NCBI GenBank assembly: GCA_013416455.1
Contig: JACCES010000005.1
Location: 1-64,000, forward strand
Length of the DNA stretch: 64,000 nucleotides
Direction of reading: 5' to 3'
From: Alcaligenaceae bacterium
Lineage (GTDB): Bacteria; Pseudomonadota; Gammaproteobacteria; Burkholderiales; Burkholderiaceae_B
The notes beneath the pieces are model-generated. The model was not told the DNA's origin. It did not search any database and was given only the letters and a program-made list of their open reading frames with translations. Below, in pieces: positions 1 through 11,420 of the stretch. The position numbers and the translations under genes were made by a program. How positions within the stretch are numbered: the first letter of the stretch is position 1; the number at the start of each line of letters is the position of its first letter.

Positions 1-86
1 CGGGTGGTGGTGCCTCCGCGCAGGCGCCGGCCGGTGGCGGCAGCGGGCCGGCGGGTGGTGCCGCGGCCGCCCCCGCGGGCCACTGA
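1..86 (+). CDS. C-terminal tail of an RND membrane fusion protein (partial)
   Basis: An open frame enters from the left edge and stops with TGA at 84-86. The visible 27 residues are a Gly/Ala/Pro-rich tail ending PAGH. It stops ten bases before the first RND pump gene on the same strand. MdtA/MuxA-type periplasmic adaptors normally precede mdtBC and often end in such low-complexity tails, so this is inferred to be the adaptor subunit. No domain is visible; the call rests on position and frame. Confidence 0.55.
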   Translation, partial: GGGASAQAPAGGGSGPAGGAAAAPAGH

Positions 87-95
87 GGGCGCACC

Positions 96-3000
96 GTGAA
101 CCTGTCGCGCATCTTCATTCTGCGGCCCGTGGCCACCACACTGGCCATGGTGGCGCTGCTGCTGTCGGGCGTGCTGGCGTACCGCCTGCTGCCGGTGTCG
201 GCGCTGCCGCAGGTCGATTACCCGACCATACAGGTGACGACGCTGTATCCGGGCGCGAGCTCCGACGTCATGACGGCGCTCGTCACTTCCCCTCTTGAGC
301 GCCAGTTCGGGCAGATGGCGGGGCTCACCCAGATGACTTCGTCGAGTTCGGGCGGTTCGTCGGTCATTACGCTGCAGTTCGACCTGGACCTTGCGCTGGA
401 CGTGGCCGAACAGGAAGTGCAGGCGGCCATCAATGCCGCTTCCAGTCTCCTGCCGGGCGATCTGCCCGCTCCGCCCGTCTACAACAAGGTGAACCCGGCG
501 GATACGCCGGTCATTACGCTGGCTGTGACCTCGCCCACCTTGCCGCTGCACCAGGTGCGCGACCTGATCGATGTCAGGGTGGCGCAGAAGCTGTCGCAGA
601 TCACCGGGGTGGGTCTGGTCGGCATCGCCGGCGGGCAGCGCCCCGCCGTGCGCATCCAGGCCAATGCCGCTGCGCTGGCCGCCCGCGGGCTGACGCTGGC
701 CGACGTGCGCTCCGCGATCACCGGGGCCAATGTCAATCAGCCCAAGGGCAATCTGGACGGCCCGGAACGGTCGACGACCATCGATGCGAACGATCAGCTC
801 CGTTCGGTCGAAGATTACGAAAACCTGATCCTGCAGTATCAGGATGGTTCCGTGCTGCGCCTGCGCGATGTCGCCACGGCCGTGTACGACGCCGAGAATG
901 TGCGACAGGCCGCCTGGGTGGGCACGGCGGAAGGCGCCGGAGCGGCCATCGGGCAGCAGCACTTCACGCCGGCGATCCTGCTGAACATCCAGCGCCAGCC
1001 CGGCGCCAATGTGGTGCAGGTGGTGGACAGCGTCAAGGCCATGCTGCCGTCGCTGCAGGCATCGCTGCCGGTCGGCATCGACGTCGCCATTGCGGCGGAC
1101 CGCACAGAAACCATACGCGAGGCGATCCGCCACGTGCAGACGGAAATGATGCTGGCCATCGGCCTGGTGGTGCTGGTGACCTTCGTTTTCCTGCGCAGCT
1201 GGACGGCCACCTTCATACCGAGCGTGGTCGTGCCGCTGTCGCTCGTGGGCACCTTCGGCATCATGTACTTGAGCGGCTTCAGCCTGAATACGCTGAGCCT
1301 GATGGCGCTGACCATCGCCACGGGTTTCGTGGTGGACGATGCCATCGTCATGATCGAGAACATAGCGCGGCACATCGAAGAGGGCGAGCCGCCCTTGCAG
1401 GCGTCTCTGAAAGGGGCGAAGCAGATCGGCTTCACGCTGGTGTCCCTGACGCTGTCGCTGATCGCCGTGCTGATTCCGCTGCTGTTCATGGGCGATGTGA
1501 TCGGCCGGCTGTTCCGTGAATTCGCCGTCACGCTGGCGGTGGCGATTCTGCTGTCGCTGGCGATATCGCTGACGCTCACGCCGATGATGTGCGCCCGGAT
1601 GCTGCGTCCTGAATCGGAAATAAAGCTGAGCGCCTTCCAGCGCGCGGCCGGACGCGGGATGGACCGGCTGATCGCCTCCTATGACCGGGGGCTGCGGTGG
1701 GTGCTGGGCCGCCAGGGGCTGACGCTGCTGGTGGCGGTGGCGACTCTGGTTTTCACCGGTCTGCTTTACCTGATGGTGCCCAAGGGCTTCTTTCCCCAGC
1801 AGGACACCGGTCTGATCCAGGCCATCAGCCAGGGGCCGCAGGATGTGTCGTTTGCCTCGATGGTGGCCCGCCAGAGTATGGCGGCCGAGCGCATCATGGC
1901 CGATCCCGACGTCGCCTCGGTCACCTCGTTCACCGGCATCGACGGCACGAATTCCACCCTGAACACCGGCCGGATGCAGATTGCCCTCACGCCTCTGAAC
2001 GAGCGCGGCAGCAGTGCCGCGCAGATCATCCGGCGGCTGGGCGCCGCGCTCGAAGACCTGCCCGACATACAAGTATTCATGCAGCCGGTCCAGGATCTGA
2101 CCGTCGATGACCGCATCAGCCGCAACCAGTACCAGATGACGCTTTCCGACCCGGATCATGGTGTGCTGATGGAGTGGACGCCCCGGCTGGTGGATGCCTT
2201 GTCAATGGCGCCGGAGCTGGAAACCGTGGTCAGCGACCTGCAGCCCTACGGGCGCGAGGCCATCGTGCGCATCGACCGGGATGCGGCCGCCCGGCTGGGC
2301 GTGACCAATGCCGCCGTGGACGATGCGTTGTACGACGCCTTCGGCCAACGGCTGATTTCCACCATCTTCACGCAGTCGGCCCAGTACCGGGTCGTGCTTG
2401 AGGTGGCGCCGCAGTACCGGCAGGACCCTTCCGCGCTGACGGGCATCTATGTGAGGGGCAGCGGCGAGACGCCGATACCGCTGAACGCCTTTGCCCGGAT
2501 CGAGCACGACACGGCGCTGCTGTCCATCGAGCGCCTGGGGCAGTTCCCCGCCACCACGATTTCCTTCAATACGGCGCAGGGCGTGGCGCTGTCGGATGCC
2601 GTGGAAGCCATCCGCGCCGTGCAGGCGGAATTGGGGATGCCGGCGTCCGCGGAACTGACCTTCCAGGGCGCGGCCCATGCCTTCCAGGCCTCGCTGTCCA
2701 GTACCCTCTGGCTGATCCTGGCGGCCGTGGTGACGATGTACATCGTGCTGGGCATTCTGTATGAAAGCTACATCCATCCTGTGACGATATTGTCCACCCT
2801 GCCTTCGGCGGCGGTGGGGGCCCTGCTGGCGCTGCTGCTGACGGGCACCGACCTGGACATGATCGGCGTGATCGGCATTATTCTGCTGATCGGCATCGTC
2901 AAGAAGAATGCCATCATGATGATCGACTTCGCGCTGGACGCCGAGCGGGAACGCGGCCTCGATCCGCAACAGGCCATCCATGAGGCGGCGCTGCTGCGCT

Positions 3001-3242
3001 TCCGCCCCATTCTGATGACGACGCTGGCCGCCCTGTTCGCCGCCATTCCGCTGATGTTCGCCACGGGCTCGGGCGCCGAACTGCGTCAGCCGCTGGGGCT
3101 GGTCATGGTGGGCGGCCTGATCTGCAGCCAGGTGCTGACCCTGTTCACGACCCCGGTCATCTATCTGTTCTTCGATCGGAATGCGCGCCGGTTCCAACGG
3201 CGAGGACGGGGTGGAGCCACAGTGGCGGAGCGCGGCGCATGA
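96..3242 (+). CDS. mdtB: RND multidrug efflux pump subunit, MdtB/MuxB type
   Basis: A 1048-residue inner-membrane proton/drug antiporter of the AcrB/MdtB class, starting at GTG 96. The N-terminal helix begins at about residue 10 ([19 protein letters not shown]). The paired aspartates of the proton relay are D414 and D415 in [14 protein letters not shown]. Two large periplasmic loops and the C-terminal repeat ([15 protein letters not shown]) are intact. Length is normal for the family. Its ATGA stop/start overlap with the next RND gene shows translational coupling; paired RND genes of this kind form heterotrimeric pumps (MdtBC, MuxBC). The substrate cannot be predicted. Confidence 0.95.
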   Translation: MNLSRIFILRPVATTLAMVALLLSGVLAYRLLPVSALPQVDYPTIQVTTLYPGASSDVMTALVTSPLERQFGQMAGLTQMTSSSSGGSSVITLQFDLDLALDVAEQEVQAAINAASSLLPGDLPAPPVYNKVNPADTPVITLAVTSPTLPLHQVRDLIDVRVAQKLSQITGVGLVGIAGGQRPAVRIQANAAALAARGLTLADVRSAITGANVNQPKGNLDGPERSTTIDANDQLRSVEDYENLILQYQDGSVLRLRDVATAVYDAENVRQAAWVGTAEGAGAAIGQQHFTPAILLNIQRQPGANVVQVVDSVKAMLPSLQASLPVGIDVAIAADRTETIREAIRHVQTEMMLAIGLVVLVTFVFLRSWTATFIPSVVVPLSLVGTFGIMYLSGFSLNTLSLMALTIATGFVVDDAIVMIENIARHIEEGEPPLQASLKGAKQIGFTLVSLTLSLIAVLIPLLFMGDVIGRLFREFAVTLAVAILLSLAISLTLTPMMCARMLRPESEIKLSAFQRAAGRGMDRLIASYDRGLRWVLGRQGLTLLVAVATLVFTGLLYLMVPKGFFPQQDTGLIQAISQGPQDVSFASMVARQSMAAERIMADPDVASVTSFTGIDGTNSTLNTGRMQIALTPLNERGSSAAQIIRRLGAALEDLPDIQVFMQPVQDLTVDDRISRNQYQMTLSDPDHGVLMEWTPRLVDALSMAPELETVVSDLQPYGREAIVRIDRDAAARLGVTNAAVDDALYDAFGQRLISTIFTQSAQYRVVLEVAPQYRQDPSALTGIYVRGSGETPIPLNAFARIEHDTALLSIERLGQFPATTISFNTAQGVALSDAVEAIRAVQAELGMPASAELTFQGAAHAFQASLSSTLWLILAAVVTMYIVLGILYESYIHPVTILSTLPSAAVGALLALLLTGTDLDMIGVIGIILLIGIVKKNAIMMIDFALDAERERGLDPQQAIHEAALLRFRPILMTTLAALFAAIPLMFATGSGAELRQPLGLVMVGGLICSQVLTLFTTPVIYLFFDRNARRFQRRGRGGATVAERGA

Positions 3243-6200
3243 GGTGGTTCGGGGTCTTCATCATGCGTCCCGTGGCGACGACGCTGGCGTGCCTGGCGAT
3301 GGTCATGACCGGGGCGCTGTCGTATTTCCTGCTGCCGGTGGCGCCGCTGCCGCAGATGGATTTCCCCATGATCACCGTGTCGGCCAGCATGCCGGGGGCC
3401 AGCCCCGAGACCATGGCTTCGACGGTGGCGACGCCGCTGGAACAGTCGCTGGGTTCGATCGCGGGCCTGGTCGAGATGAGTTCGCGCAGTTCGGAAGGTT
3501 CGACGCGCATCATGCTGATGTTCGACATGAACCGCGATATCGACGGCGCCGCCCGGGATGTGCAGGCGGCCATCAACGCCGCGCGCGCCATGCTGCCTTC
3601 GGGCCTGCGCAGCAACCCCACCTACAACAAGGTGAATCCGTCGTCTTCGCCGATCATGGTGCTGGCGCTGACGTCGCCGGTGGCCACGCAGGGCACGCTC
3701 TATGATCTGGCCTCCACCCTGGTGGCGCAGAAGCTCGCCCAGGTGCCGGGCGTGGGCGAAGTCGAAGTGGGGGGCAGTTCGCTGCCGGCCGTCCGCGTCA
3801 CTCTGAATCCCCAGGCCCTTTACGCCGCCGGCGTGGCCCTGGATGAAGTGCGCCGGGCCCTCAATGACGCCAATACCATGCGGCCCAATGGCGTGGTGGA
3901 AAATGAGCGCCACAACTGGCTGGTGAGCACCGGCGGGCAGATGAACCGCGCCGAACAGTTCGCGCCGCTCATCGTGTCCTGGCGCAATGGCGCGCCGATC
4001 CGGCTGCGGGACGTGGCGACGGTGGAGGACTCCATCGAGGACCGCAACAAGATCGGCTTCTACAACGACCGGCGCGCCGTGCTGCTCATTGTGCGCCGCC
4101 AGGCCGATGCGAACATCATCAAGACGGTGGACGCCATCCGCGGCCAGGTGCCCGTGCTCGAAGCCATGCTGCCGGCGGATGTCACGCTTTCCGTGGCGCA
4201 GGACCGCACGCCCAGCATCCGGGCATCGATGCACGAAGCCGAACTCACGCTGCTGATCGCCGTGGCGCTGGTGATCGTGGTGGTGCTCATGTTCCTGCGC
4301 AACGCGCGCGCGGCGCTGATCCCGGCGATCGCCGTGCCGGCTTCGCTGATCACCACCTTCAGCCTGATGCTGCTGTTCGGCTATACATTGAATACGATTT
4401 CCCTGATGGCGCTCATCGTGGCCACCGGCTTCGTCGTGGACGATGCCATCGTGGTGCTGGAGAACATCATCCGTTACCGGGAAAAGGGCATGCCGCCGCT
4501 GCGCGCCGCCATCCGCGGCGCCCGCGAGGTCGGCTTCACCGTGGTGGCCATGAGCGTTTCCCTGGTGGCCGTCTTCATTCCCATGCTGTTCATGGGCGGG
4601 CTGCCGGGCAGGCTGTTCCGCGAATTCGCGGTGACGCTGTCGGTGGCCGTACTGGTGTCCCTGCTGATTTCACTGACGCTGACGCCCATGATGTGCGCCC
4701 GGCTGCTCAAGGTGGGCCCCCGGCGGGGCAACGGCGGCGGGCCGGCTACCGCGCCGCCGCGCCGCAGCCGGCCGGGCCGCGCCCTGCGCGCCATGGGCGA
4801 CTGGTTCTGGGCGGGATACAAGCGTTCGCTCAACTGGGCGCTGGCGCACAGCCGCATCACCCTGATGGTGCTGTTCGCCACCATCGGCCTGAACGTCTAT
4901 CTGTACACCATCGTGCCCAAGGGCTTCTTCCCGCAGCAGGACACCGGCCAGCTCATGGGCTTCTTCCGCGTGGACCAGGGGACGTCCTTCCACGCCATGA
5001 TGCCCAAGCTGGAGGCCTTCCGCCTGCAGCTGCTGGAGGACCCGGCGATACAGAGCGTGACCGTGCACGCCGGCGGCCGGGGCGGCAGCAATTCCAGCTT
5101 CCTGATGATAGAGCTCAAGCCCAAGACCGAACGCAAGGAAAGCGCGATGGAGGTGGTGAACCGCCTGAGGCCGCAGTTCCAGCGCACGCCGGGCGCGCGG
5201 TTGACTCTGGTGCCGCAGCAGGACATCTTCGTGGGCGGGCGCCAGCAGAGTTCGGGTTCCTATGATTACACCTTGATGAGCGGCGATCTGGACACGCTCA
5301 AGACCTGGATGCCGCGCGTGCAGCAGGCGCTGGCCGGGCTGCCGCAGCTGGTGGACGTCGACACCGACGTCGAGGACAAGGGGCGCCGTGTCGAGCTGGT
5401 GATCGACCGCGATGCCGCCAAGCGCCTGGGCGTGGATATGAGCATGATTGCGGCGACGCTGAACAATTCCTTCAGCCAGCGGCAGGTGTCGGTGATCTAC
5501 GGCAGGCTGAATCAGTACCATGTGGTCATGGGTATAGACGAACGCTATGCCCAGGATGCCGAATCGCTGCGGCTGGTGCAGGTGATCGGCGCCGATGGCC
5601 AGCGCGTGCCGCTGTCGGCCTTCACCCGGCTGGAGCGCGGCAGCGCGCCGCTCAGCGTGAACCATCAGGGGCTGCTGGCGGCGGACTCGATTTCCTTCAG
5701 CCTGGCGCCGAGTGTGGCGCTGGATGAGGCCATGGCCGCCATCGAGCAGGCGGTGGCGCGCACGGGCATGCCGACCCATGAAATCCAGGCGGGCTTCCTG
5801 GGAACCGCGGCCGCGCTGCAGCATGGCGTGGCGCAGCAGCCCTGGTTGATCCTGGCGGCGCTGGTCACCATGTACCTGGTGCTGGGCATGCTCTACGAGA
5901 GCTACATCCACCCCATCACCATTCTTTCCACCCTGCCCTCGGCGGGCATAGGCGCGCTGCTGGCCCTGATGATGCTGGGCGAGCAGTTCACGCTGATCGC
6001 GCTCATCGGCGTGTTTCTGCTGATCGGCATCGTCAAGAAGAACGCGATCATGATGGTGGATTTTGCCCTGCTGGCCGAGCGGCGCGATGGCCTGACGTCG
6101 CGCGATGCCATTTACCAGGCCTGTCTCGTGCGCTTCCGGCCCATCATGATGACCACGCTCGCGGCCATGCTGGGGGCGCTGCCGCTGGTGCTCGCCACGG

Positions 6201-6385
6201 GCGCCGGTGTGGAAATGCGCCGCCCTCTGGGCATCACGATTGTCGGCGGCCTGCTGCTGAGCCAGATTCTTACCCTGTATACGACGCCGGTCGTGTACCT
6301 TTACTTTGATCGCCTGCGATTGCGCTTTGCGCGACGCCACCGTGGCGAAGCGGCGAGGGGAGCCCCGAGCGGGCGTGCAACATGA
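3239..6385 (+). CDS. mdtC: RND multidrug efflux pump subunit, MdtC/MuxC type
   Basis: Second RND subunit, 1048 residues, overlapping the first by 4 bases (ATGA). It has the same plan: N-terminal helix ([19 protein letters not shown]), proton-relay pair D401/D402 in [14 protein letters not shown] and C-terminal [15 protein letters not shown]. It differs from its partner by a basic, Gly/Pro-rich cytoplasmic stretch at about residues 495-525, between the two transmembrane halves. Predicted to assemble with the upstream subunit, the adaptor ending at base 86 and the outer-membrane channel that follows as a tripartite pump. The stop overlaps the start of the channel gene. Confidence 0.95.
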   Translation: MRWFGVFIMRPVATTLACLAMVMTGALSYFLLPVAPLPQMDFPMITVSASMPGASPETMASTVATPLEQSLGSIAGLVEMSSRSSEGSTRIMLMFDMNRDIDGAARDVQAAINAARAMLPSGLRSNPTYNKVNPSSSPIMVLALTSPVATQGTLYDLASTLVAQKLAQVPGVGEVEVGGSSLPAVRVTLNPQALYAAGVALDEVRRALNDANTMRPNGVVENERHNWLVSTGGQMNRAEQFAPLIVSWRNGAPIRLRDVATVEDSIEDRNKIGFYNDRRAVLLIVRRQADANIIKTVDAIRGQVPVLEAMLPADVTLSVAQDRTPSIRASMHEAELTLLIAVALVIVVVLMFLRNARAALIPAIAVPASLITTFSLMLLFGYTLNTISLMALIVATGFVVDDAIVVLENIIRYREKGMPPLRAAIRGAREVGFTVVAMSVSLVAVFIPMLFMGGLPGRLFREFAVTLSVAVLVSLLISLTLTPMMCARLLKVGPRRGNGGGPATAPPRRSRPGRALRAMGDWFWAGYKRSLNWALAHSRITLMVLFATIGLNVYLYTIVPKGFFPQQDTGQLMGFFRVDQGTSFHAMMPKLEAFRLQLLEDPAIQSVTVHAGGRGGSNSSFLMIELKPKTERKESAMEVVNRLRPQFQRTPGARLTLVPQQDIFVGGRQQSSGSYDYTLMSGDLDTLKTWMPRVQQALAGLPQLVDVDTDVEDKGRRVELVIDRDAAKRLGVDMSMIAATLNNSFSQRQVSVIYGRLNQYHVVMGIDERYAQDAESLRLVQVIGADGQRVPLSAFTRLERGSAPLSVNHQGLLAADSISFSLAPSVALDEAMAAIEQAVARTGMPTHEIQAGFLGTAAALQHGVAQQPWLILAALVTMYLVLGMLYESYIHPITILSTLPSAGIGALLALMMLGEQFTLIALIGVFLLIGIVKKNAIMMVDFALLAERRDGLTSRDAIYQACLVRFRPIMMTTLAAMLGALPLVLATGAGVEMRRPLGITIVGGLLLSQILTLYTTPVVYLYFDRLRLRFARRHRGEAARGAPSGRAT

Positions 6386-7911
6386 TGAAGACGATGACCA
6401 CGAGCCTAAGCGCAAGTCTCCCCACCTCGGCGCCGGCATGCAAGGCAAGCGCAAGCCAGAGGCGCAGGCCATGGCGGCCTGCGGCCGCCGGGTTGATTTC
6501 CTGCCTGGTGCTGGCCGGCTGCGCGGTGGGCCCCGACTACCAGCGTCCGGACATGGACGTGGGCGAGCGTTTCAAGCAGGCCTCGGTGGCGGCCGACCCT
6601 CAGGCGAATGCCGGCTGGGTGCAGGCGCGGCCAGGGGCCAGCGAGCTGCGTGCGGACTGGTGGGTGTCGTACGGGGATGCCATGCTGAATGATCTGATGG
6701 CCACGCTGCAGGAACAGAACGTGGATATCCGCCTGGCGGAAGCGCGTTATCGGCAGGCGCAGGCTTCCCTGCAATCGGCGCGGTCAGGCTTTTTTCCGAC
6801 CGTGGGCAGCAATGCTTCGATCGAACGTTCGGGCAGCGGCGGCGGGTCCGCTTCCGGGTCCGGCGGCGGAAGCGGCAGCTTCGGCGGGGGAGCCAGCAAC
6901 AGCTACTCGCTGTCGGGCTCGGTGAGCTGGGAAGTGGATCTGTGGGGCCGGGTGAGGCGCACGGTGGAGGCCGGCCAGGCGGCGCTGGACGCCAGCGTTG
7001 CGGATATCGGCGACGTGCGCCTGAGTATGCAGTCGGCTCTGGCGCAGACCTATTTCACCCTGCGCGTGACCGATGCCGAGATAAGCCTGATGGAACAGAC
7101 CGTGCAGGCCTACGAGCGTTCATTGCGGATGACGGGCAATCGCTATGAAGCCGGCGTGGCCATGCAGGCCGATGTGGCGGCGGCGCGGACCCAGCTCGAG
7201 AATGCGCGCACCCAGCTGCTGGCGCTGCAGCGCCAGCGCGCCCAGCTGGAACATGCGGCAGCCGTGCTGCTCGGCCAGACGCCGGCGTCGTTCGAGCTTG
7301 CCGCCGGCAGCGAGGTGCCGCAACTGCCCACGATACCGGTGGGCATCCCGTCCGAGCTCTTGCAGCGGCGCCCGGACGTGGCCGCGGCGGAGCGGCGCAT
7401 GGCCGAGGCCAATGCCCAGATCGGCGTGGCCCAGGCCGCCTGGTTCCCGGCCCTTACCCTGGGGGCCCAGGGGGGATTCCGTTCGGGGCAATGGGCCGAC
7501 TGGCTGACCGCACCCGCCCGCTATTGGGCGCTGGGGCCCGCGCTGGCCCTGACGCTCTTCGATGGCGGAGCGCGCAGCGCGGCGGTCGGGCAGGCGCGTG
7601 CCGCCTTCGACATACAGGCGCTGAGCTGGCGCCAGACGGTCCTGGCCGCGCTTCAGGAAGTGGAGGACCTGCTGGTGCAATTGCGGGTGATGGGCATGGA
7701 ACAGGTGACCCAGGGCCGCGCACTCGAATCGGCCCGCGAAGCACTGCGTCTTACGCAGAACCAGTACGAAGCCGGGCTCATCGATTACCTGAGCGTGGTA
7801 CAGACCGAGACGACGGCGCTCAGCACCGAACGCGCCGCGCTGAGCCTGCTCTCCGACCGCCTGAGCGCCAGCGCCCAGCTGATGGCGGCGCTGGGGGGCG
7901 GCTTCAGGTAG
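6382..7911 (+). CDS. Outer-membrane efflux lipoprotein, NodT/OprM family
   Basis: A 509-residue TolC-like channel subunit. The start ATG overlaps the mdtC stop (ATGATG; second ATG at 6385 possible). An unusually long N-region precedes a lipoprotein signal with lipobox LAGC (lipidated Cys about residue 47) followed by AVGPDYQRP, the signature start of NodT-family channels. A Gly/Ser-rich insertion lies at about residues 150-175. The repeated coiled-coil halves of the family ([18 protein letters not shown] and [17 protein letters not shown]) are visible. Final gene of the efflux operon; its last 8 bases overlap tail-to-tail with the minus-strand nudix gene. Confidence 0.93.
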   Translation: MMKTMTTSLSASLPTSAPACKASASQRRRPWRPAAAGLISCLVLAGCAVGPDYQRPDMDVGERFKQASVAADPQANAGWVQARPGASELRADWWVSYGDAMLNDLMATLQEQNVDIRLAEARYRQAQASLQSARSGFFPTVGSNASIERSGSGGGSASGSGGGSGSFGGGASNSYSLSGSVSWEVDLWGRVRRTVEAGQAALDASVADIGDVRLSMQSALAQTYFTLRVTDAEISLMEQTVQAYERSLRMTGNRYEAGVAMQADVAAARTQLENARTQLLALQRQRAQLEHAAAVLLGQTPASFELAAGSEVPQLPTIPVGIPSELLQRRPDVAAAERRMAEANAQIGVAQAAWFPALTLGAQGGFRSGQWADWLTAPARYWALGPALALTLFDGGARSAAVGQARAAFDIQALSWRQTVLAALQEVEDLLVQLRVMGMEQVTQGRALESAREALRLTQNQYEAGLIDYLSVVQTETTALSTERAALSLLSDRLSASAQLMAALGGGFR

Positions 7912-8872
7912 CGCGCATGAACGCGATGCCGTGCGCGCCGTGTTTCTGCGCGGTGCGCAGCGTGCCGGCGCTCTGCCCGCCGATGGCATACACCGGGCAG
8001 CCGGCATCCCGCGCCAGGGCCTCGAAGCGCTGCCACCCCATGCCGGCCGCTTCTGGATGCGAGGGCGTGTCGAGCACATGCCCCATCACCATGAAATCCA
8101 CCCCCATGTCGCTGGCGGCCTGGCGCTCTTCTTCGTTGTGGACCGAAGCGGCGCGCAGCGCCGGCCTGGGCGGCACCGCCCGGCGCAGCAGTATGTCGGC
8201 CGCCCGCAGATGCACGCCGTCCGCCCGCGGCCACCAGGATTCACGGTGCGCCGCGTTCACCAGGCAGCGGGCGCCAGCCGCGCGGCAACGTTCCAGCACA
8301 GTCTGGAAGGCGGCCGTCAGTTGCCGGTATCCGGCATCATCATCGCGGACACGGGCTTCCCATTCCGGCTCGCGGAACTGCACCAGGCGGACACCGCCTG
8401 CGAGCGCGGCGTCCAGGCGCCGCAGCCAGGCTTCGAGGCCTTCCGGCGAGCCGATATTGCTGACGAGGTAGCGATCGGGCAGGGTGAGCCAGCGCAATGG
8501 CGGCTCGGTGGCGGGCAGCACAGGGCCCACCTGCAGCGGCGCGGCGGGGTCCGCCCAGGCCAGCCGCTGGCCTTCCAGGCCCTGCGGTTCACCTTCCCAG
8601 GCTGTGACCTTGCAGAAGGCCAGGCGCACGATATTCTTGGGGTATTCGTGCACGTAGGTAACCCATGGCGCCGATTCGACGACGCGGATGCCGAGTTCTT
8701 CGTCCAGCTCGCGCGCCAGGGCCTGCAGTACCGACTCGCCCGCCTCGATCTTGCCGCCGGGAAGCTCCCACCAGCCCGGCCAGGGCTTGTCGTCGGGGCG
8801 CTGCCCCAGCAGTATCCGGCCATCGGGCCGCAGAAGGATGCCGACCGCCACGTCGATGAAGGGCTTAGACAT
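7904..8872 (-). CDS. Nudix hydrolase fused to a ThiE/TenI-like domain
   Basis: A 322-residue two-domain protein. Residues 5-130 form a MutT-type nudix domain with the box [20 protein letters not shown] and ELGI (about 39-62), expected to hydrolyse oxidised nucleotides such as 8-oxo-dGTP. From about residue 150 (DRYLVSNIG) the C-terminal half resembles thiamine-phosphate synthase/TenI barrels ([29 protein letters not shown]). This fusion is known in beta- and gammaproteobacteria; the role of the second domain is unclear. The frame continues upstream of ATG 8872, but [18 protein letters not shown] is the family-typical start. The start overlaps the AAA+ gene stop by 8 bases. Confidence 0.9.
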   Translation of the reverse strand: MSKPFIDVAVGILLRPDGRILLGQRPDDKPWPGWWELPGGKIEAGESVLQALARELDEELGIRVVESAPWVTYVHEYPKNIVRLAFCKVTAWEGEPQGLEGQRLAWADPAAPLQVGPVLPATEPPLRWLTLPDRYLVSNIGSPEGLEAWLRRLDAALAGGVRLVQFREPEWEARVRDDDAGYRQLTAAFQTVLERCRAAGARCLVNAAHRESWWPRADGVHLRAADILLRRAVPPRPALRAASVHNEEERQAASDMGVDFMVMGHVLDTPSHPEAAGMGWQRFEALARDAGCPVYAIGGQSAGTLRTAQKHGAHGIAFMRAT

Positions 8873-9731
8873 GGCGCGCCGCCCAATCGCGTGCGAACTG
8901 CCGGGCCACCCGCCCGGATCGCGAGCCCCTTTCCAGCGCCCATTGCAGCGCTTCGGTGCGGGAGGCCTCGATGGATTCCGGCGAGCAGCCATGCTCGCGC
9001 AGCCAGTGATTCACGATATCGAGGTAATCATCCTGCTTGAAGGGGTAGAAGGACAGCCAGATGCCGAAGCGTTCAGATAGCGAGATCTTTTCCTCCACCG
9101 TTTCGCCCGGATGGATCTCGCCATCGGACTGGTGTTTGGCACTCAGATTCTCGCTCATGTATTCGGGCATGAGATGGCGCCGATTGGAGGTGGCGTAGAT
9201 CAGCACATTGTCGCCGGCGGCGCTGACGGAGCCGTCCAGCACGGATTTCAGTTCCTTGTAGCTGGCCTCGCCTTCCTCGAAGGACAGATCGTCGCAGAAG
9301 ATGATGAAGCGTTCCGGCCGGTCGCCGACGATCTGGACGATGTCGCCGAGATCGGCGAGATCGGATTTGTCGACTTCGATCAGGCGCAGCCCCTGGTCGC
9401 CGTACTGGGCCAGCATGGCCTTGACCAGAGAACTCTTGCCGGTGCCGCGCGCGCCGGTCATCAGCACATTGTTCGCCGGCCGGCCTTCCAGGAAATGAAG
9501 CGTGTTGCGGTCGATCACCGCTTTCTGGCGCTCGATGTGCCGCAGGTCGCCGAGCTCGATCCGGGCGATGTTCCGCACCGCGTCCAGCCAGCCGCGCGAA
9601 CCGCGCTTGCGCCATCGGAATGCATGCGCCTGCCAATCGATGGGCGGCGGGGCGGGGGGCAGCCAGGCTTCCAGTTGCGCCAGCACACGCTCGGCCCGCT
9701 CCAAGAGCGTGTTCAGTTCATACGTGGTCAC
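8865..9731 (-). CDS. DUF815-family AAA+ ATPase
   Basis: A 288-residue P-loop ATPase. Walker A is GARGTGKS at residues 93-100, Walker B is [10 protein letters not shown], and a sensor-like [12 protein letters not shown] follows. The family (DUF815) is widespread beside the nudix/ThiE gene in betaproteobacteria; its cellular role is not established. GTG at 9731 is chosen because GGAG sits 7 bases upstream and [17 protein letters not shown] matches a plausible N-terminus; an ATG at 9791 would add 20 residues without a good ribosome site. Same-strand overlap with the nudix gene suggests co-transcription. Confidence 0.88.
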   Translation of the reverse strand: MTTYELNTLLERAERVLAQLEAWLPPAPPPIDWQAHAFRWRKRGSRGWLDAVRNIARIELGDLRHIERQKAVIDRNTLHFLEGRPANNVLMTGARGTGKSSLVKAMLAQYGDQGLRLIEVDKSDLADLGDIVQIVGDRPERFIIFCDDLSFEEGEASYKELKSVLDGSVSAAGDNVLIYATSNRRHLMPEYMSENLSAKHQSDGEIHPGETVEEKISLSERFGIWLSFYPFKQDDYLDIVNHWLREHGCSPESIEASRTEALQWALERGSRSGRVARQFARDWAARHV

Positions 9732-9917
9732 GGATGTCTCCAGATCCTCTGTCGTGGGCAAACCTTCATTATCGCCAATTTGAGCCGGCACTCATGCGCC
9801 GGCGCCGGACTTCACCGCGAGCACGGGCCGGCCGGCCACAATGAGGAGCCGCCGGCTCCCCGGCGCCGGCGGGTGCGCGCCACACGCCGGGCCCGAAAGC
9901 AGGAACATCCGGTCACG

Positions 9918-9923
9918 TATAAT
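9918..9923 (+). promoter_or_regulatory. Candidate -10 box of the ispB promoter
   Basis: A perfect TATAAT lies 50 bases upstream of the ispB start in the 242-base gap between divergent genes. No good TTGACA-like -35 is seen at 16-18 bases, so only the -10 is supported. Confidence 0.5.
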
Positions 9924-9973
9924 CCCTCTCTTTGCCGTAAACCTTTTTCACAGTCACTTCCGTCGGGCCTGCC

Positions 9974-10939
9974 TTGAACCTCAACGATCTGTTAGACCCT
10001 ATCGCAGACGATATGAAGGCCGTCGATGCCGTCATCCGTGATCGCCTCGATTCCGAAGTCGTCCTCATACGCACAATCGGCGATTACATCGTTGGCGCGG
10101 GGGGCAAGCGCATGCGGCCGGCCATGCTTTTGATGCTTGCGCGCGCACTGGGTTACCAGGGCAACCTGCATCATCTGCTGGCCGCGGTGGTGGAATTCAT
10201 CCATACGGCCACGCTGCTGCACGATGACGTGGTGGACGAATCCGACATGCGCCGCGGCAGGCATACCGCGAATGCCGTTTTCGGCAATGCCGCCAGCGTG
10301 CTGGTGGGCGATTACCTGTATTCACGCTCCTTCGAGATGATGGTGGAATCGGGCTCCATGCCCGCCATGACGGTGCTGTCGGCGGCCACCACGGTGATCG
10401 CGGAAGGCGAAGTGCTGCAGCTGCTGAACGTGCATGATCCGGACGTATCGCTAGAACGCTATCTGCGGGTGGTGCGCTACAAGACGGCCAAGCTCTTCGA
10501 GGCCGCCGCACAGGTGGGGGCCATCATTGCCGGCGGTACGCCGGAACAGGAAGCCGCGGCGGCGACCTATGGCCGCCATATCGGCACGGCCTTCCAGCTG
10601 GTGGACGACGTGCTCGACTACGGCGGCGATGTGCAGGCCCTGGGCAAGAATGTGGGTGACGATCTGCGCGAGGGCAAGCCCACTCTGCCGCTCATCCGCG
10701 TGATGGAAGTCGGCACGCCGGCGCAGCGCTTTCTGGTGCAGGACGCCATTATGCACGGCGACGGCGATTTCACCGCCGTTGCGCGCGCCGTACAGGAAAC
10801 CGATGCGCTGGAATACACCCGTAATGCCGCCGTGGCGGAAGCCGGCCTCGCCCGGAAGGCGCTTTCAGCTTACCCACCTTCCACGCACCTCGATTCTTTG
10901 CTAGAATTATGCTCTTTCTCGGTTAGCCGGGATCGCTAG
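9974..10939 (+). CDS. ispB: Octaprenyl diphosphate synthase
   Basis: A 321-residue trans-isoprenyl diphosphate synthase that makes the ubiquinone side chain from farnesyl diphosphate and isopentenyl diphosphate in the cytosol. The first aspartate-rich motif is DDVVD at residues 84-88, followed by RRGRHTAN; the second is DDVLDYGGD. GGKRMRPAMLLM is the substrate-binding region. The TTG start at 9974 gives the family N-terminus (MNLNDLLDPIADDM); the ribosome site is weak, and ATG 10012 would remove 12 residues. Divergent from the AAA+ gene and followed by tRNA-Pro. Confidence 0.95.
   Translation: MNLNDLLDPIADDMKAVDAVIRDRLDSEVVLIRTIGDYIVGAGGKRMRPAMLLMLARALGYQGNLHHLLAAVVEFIHTATLLHDDVVDESDMRRGRHTANAVFGNAASVLVGDYLYSRSFEMMVESGSMPAMTVLSAATTVIAEGEVLQLLNVHDPDVSLERYLRVVRYKTAKLFEAAAQVGAIIAGGTPEQEAAAATYGRHIGTAFQLVDDVLDYGGDVQALGKNVGDDLREGKPTLPLIRVMEVGTPAQRFLVQDAIMHGDGDFTAVARAVQETDALEYTRNAAVAEAGLARKALSAYPPSTHLDSLLELCSFSVSRDR
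10902..10907 (+). promoter_or_regulatory. Possible -10 box for the tRNA-Pro transcript
   Basis: TAGAAT preceded by TGC (extended -10 form) lies inside the 3' end of ispB, about 120 bases before the tRNA. No clear -35 box is seen, so support is weak; the tRNA could also be read through from ispB. Confidence 0.3.
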
Positions 10940-11029
10940 AAAATTTCCCGAAGCCTGTTTCGGGGCCTGTTCGGGCGGCGCCAATAGGTGCTTTCAGGGC
11001 GGCAACGGGGCAGGCAAAAAGCACGGAAT

Positions 11030-11106
<77 letters not shown>

Positions 11107-11142
11107 AAACAATGGTCGAAAACCCTTGTAAATCAAGGGGCC

Positions 11143-11170
11143 AAAAAGCACGGTGAAAGCCGTGCTTTTT
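11143..11170 (+). terminator. Rho-independent terminator after tRNA-Pro
   Basis: An 11-bp perfect inverted repeat, AAAAAGCACGG-TGAAAG-CCGTGCTTTTT, with A and T runs on its outer sides, so it could act in both directions. The left arm (AAAAAGCACGG) also occurs at 11016-11026, just upstream of the tRNA. Confidence 0.85.
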
Positions 11171-11420
11171 GTATTGGGGCGCCCGGAAAGGGTCTTATGC
11201 CAAATCTGTGCCGGATTCGTGGAGCTTGGCAGTGCACGTGACCTCGGTAAGAACGACTTGTGTGCCGGAGGGCAACGAGCTGCTGTTCCACGATGGCCAC
11301 TCACCGGGCACTTTTGGATAGATTTTTCTGTTCGTTTTACAAAAAAAATAGATATTTATTTAAAAAGTAAGATTATTATAGAAAAAATTCAAGTTCCGTA
11401 GAAATTTTCTCAGCCCGGCA
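11171..11420. other. AT-rich spacer upstream of the Fic gene
   Basis: No gene is supported here. A short frame antisense to the tRNA is an artefact. From about 11320 the sequence becomes strongly AT-rich, unlike its surroundings, and carries AGTTCCGTAGA at 11392-11402, which recurs after the Fic gene at 12974-12984. It probably holds the Fic promoter, but no clear boxes could be assigned. Confidence 0.5.

Noticed and set aside
4670..6472. A 600-codon minus-strand frame across mdtC
   Set aside because: Antisense to a certain RND gene, with low-complexity composition and no family features.
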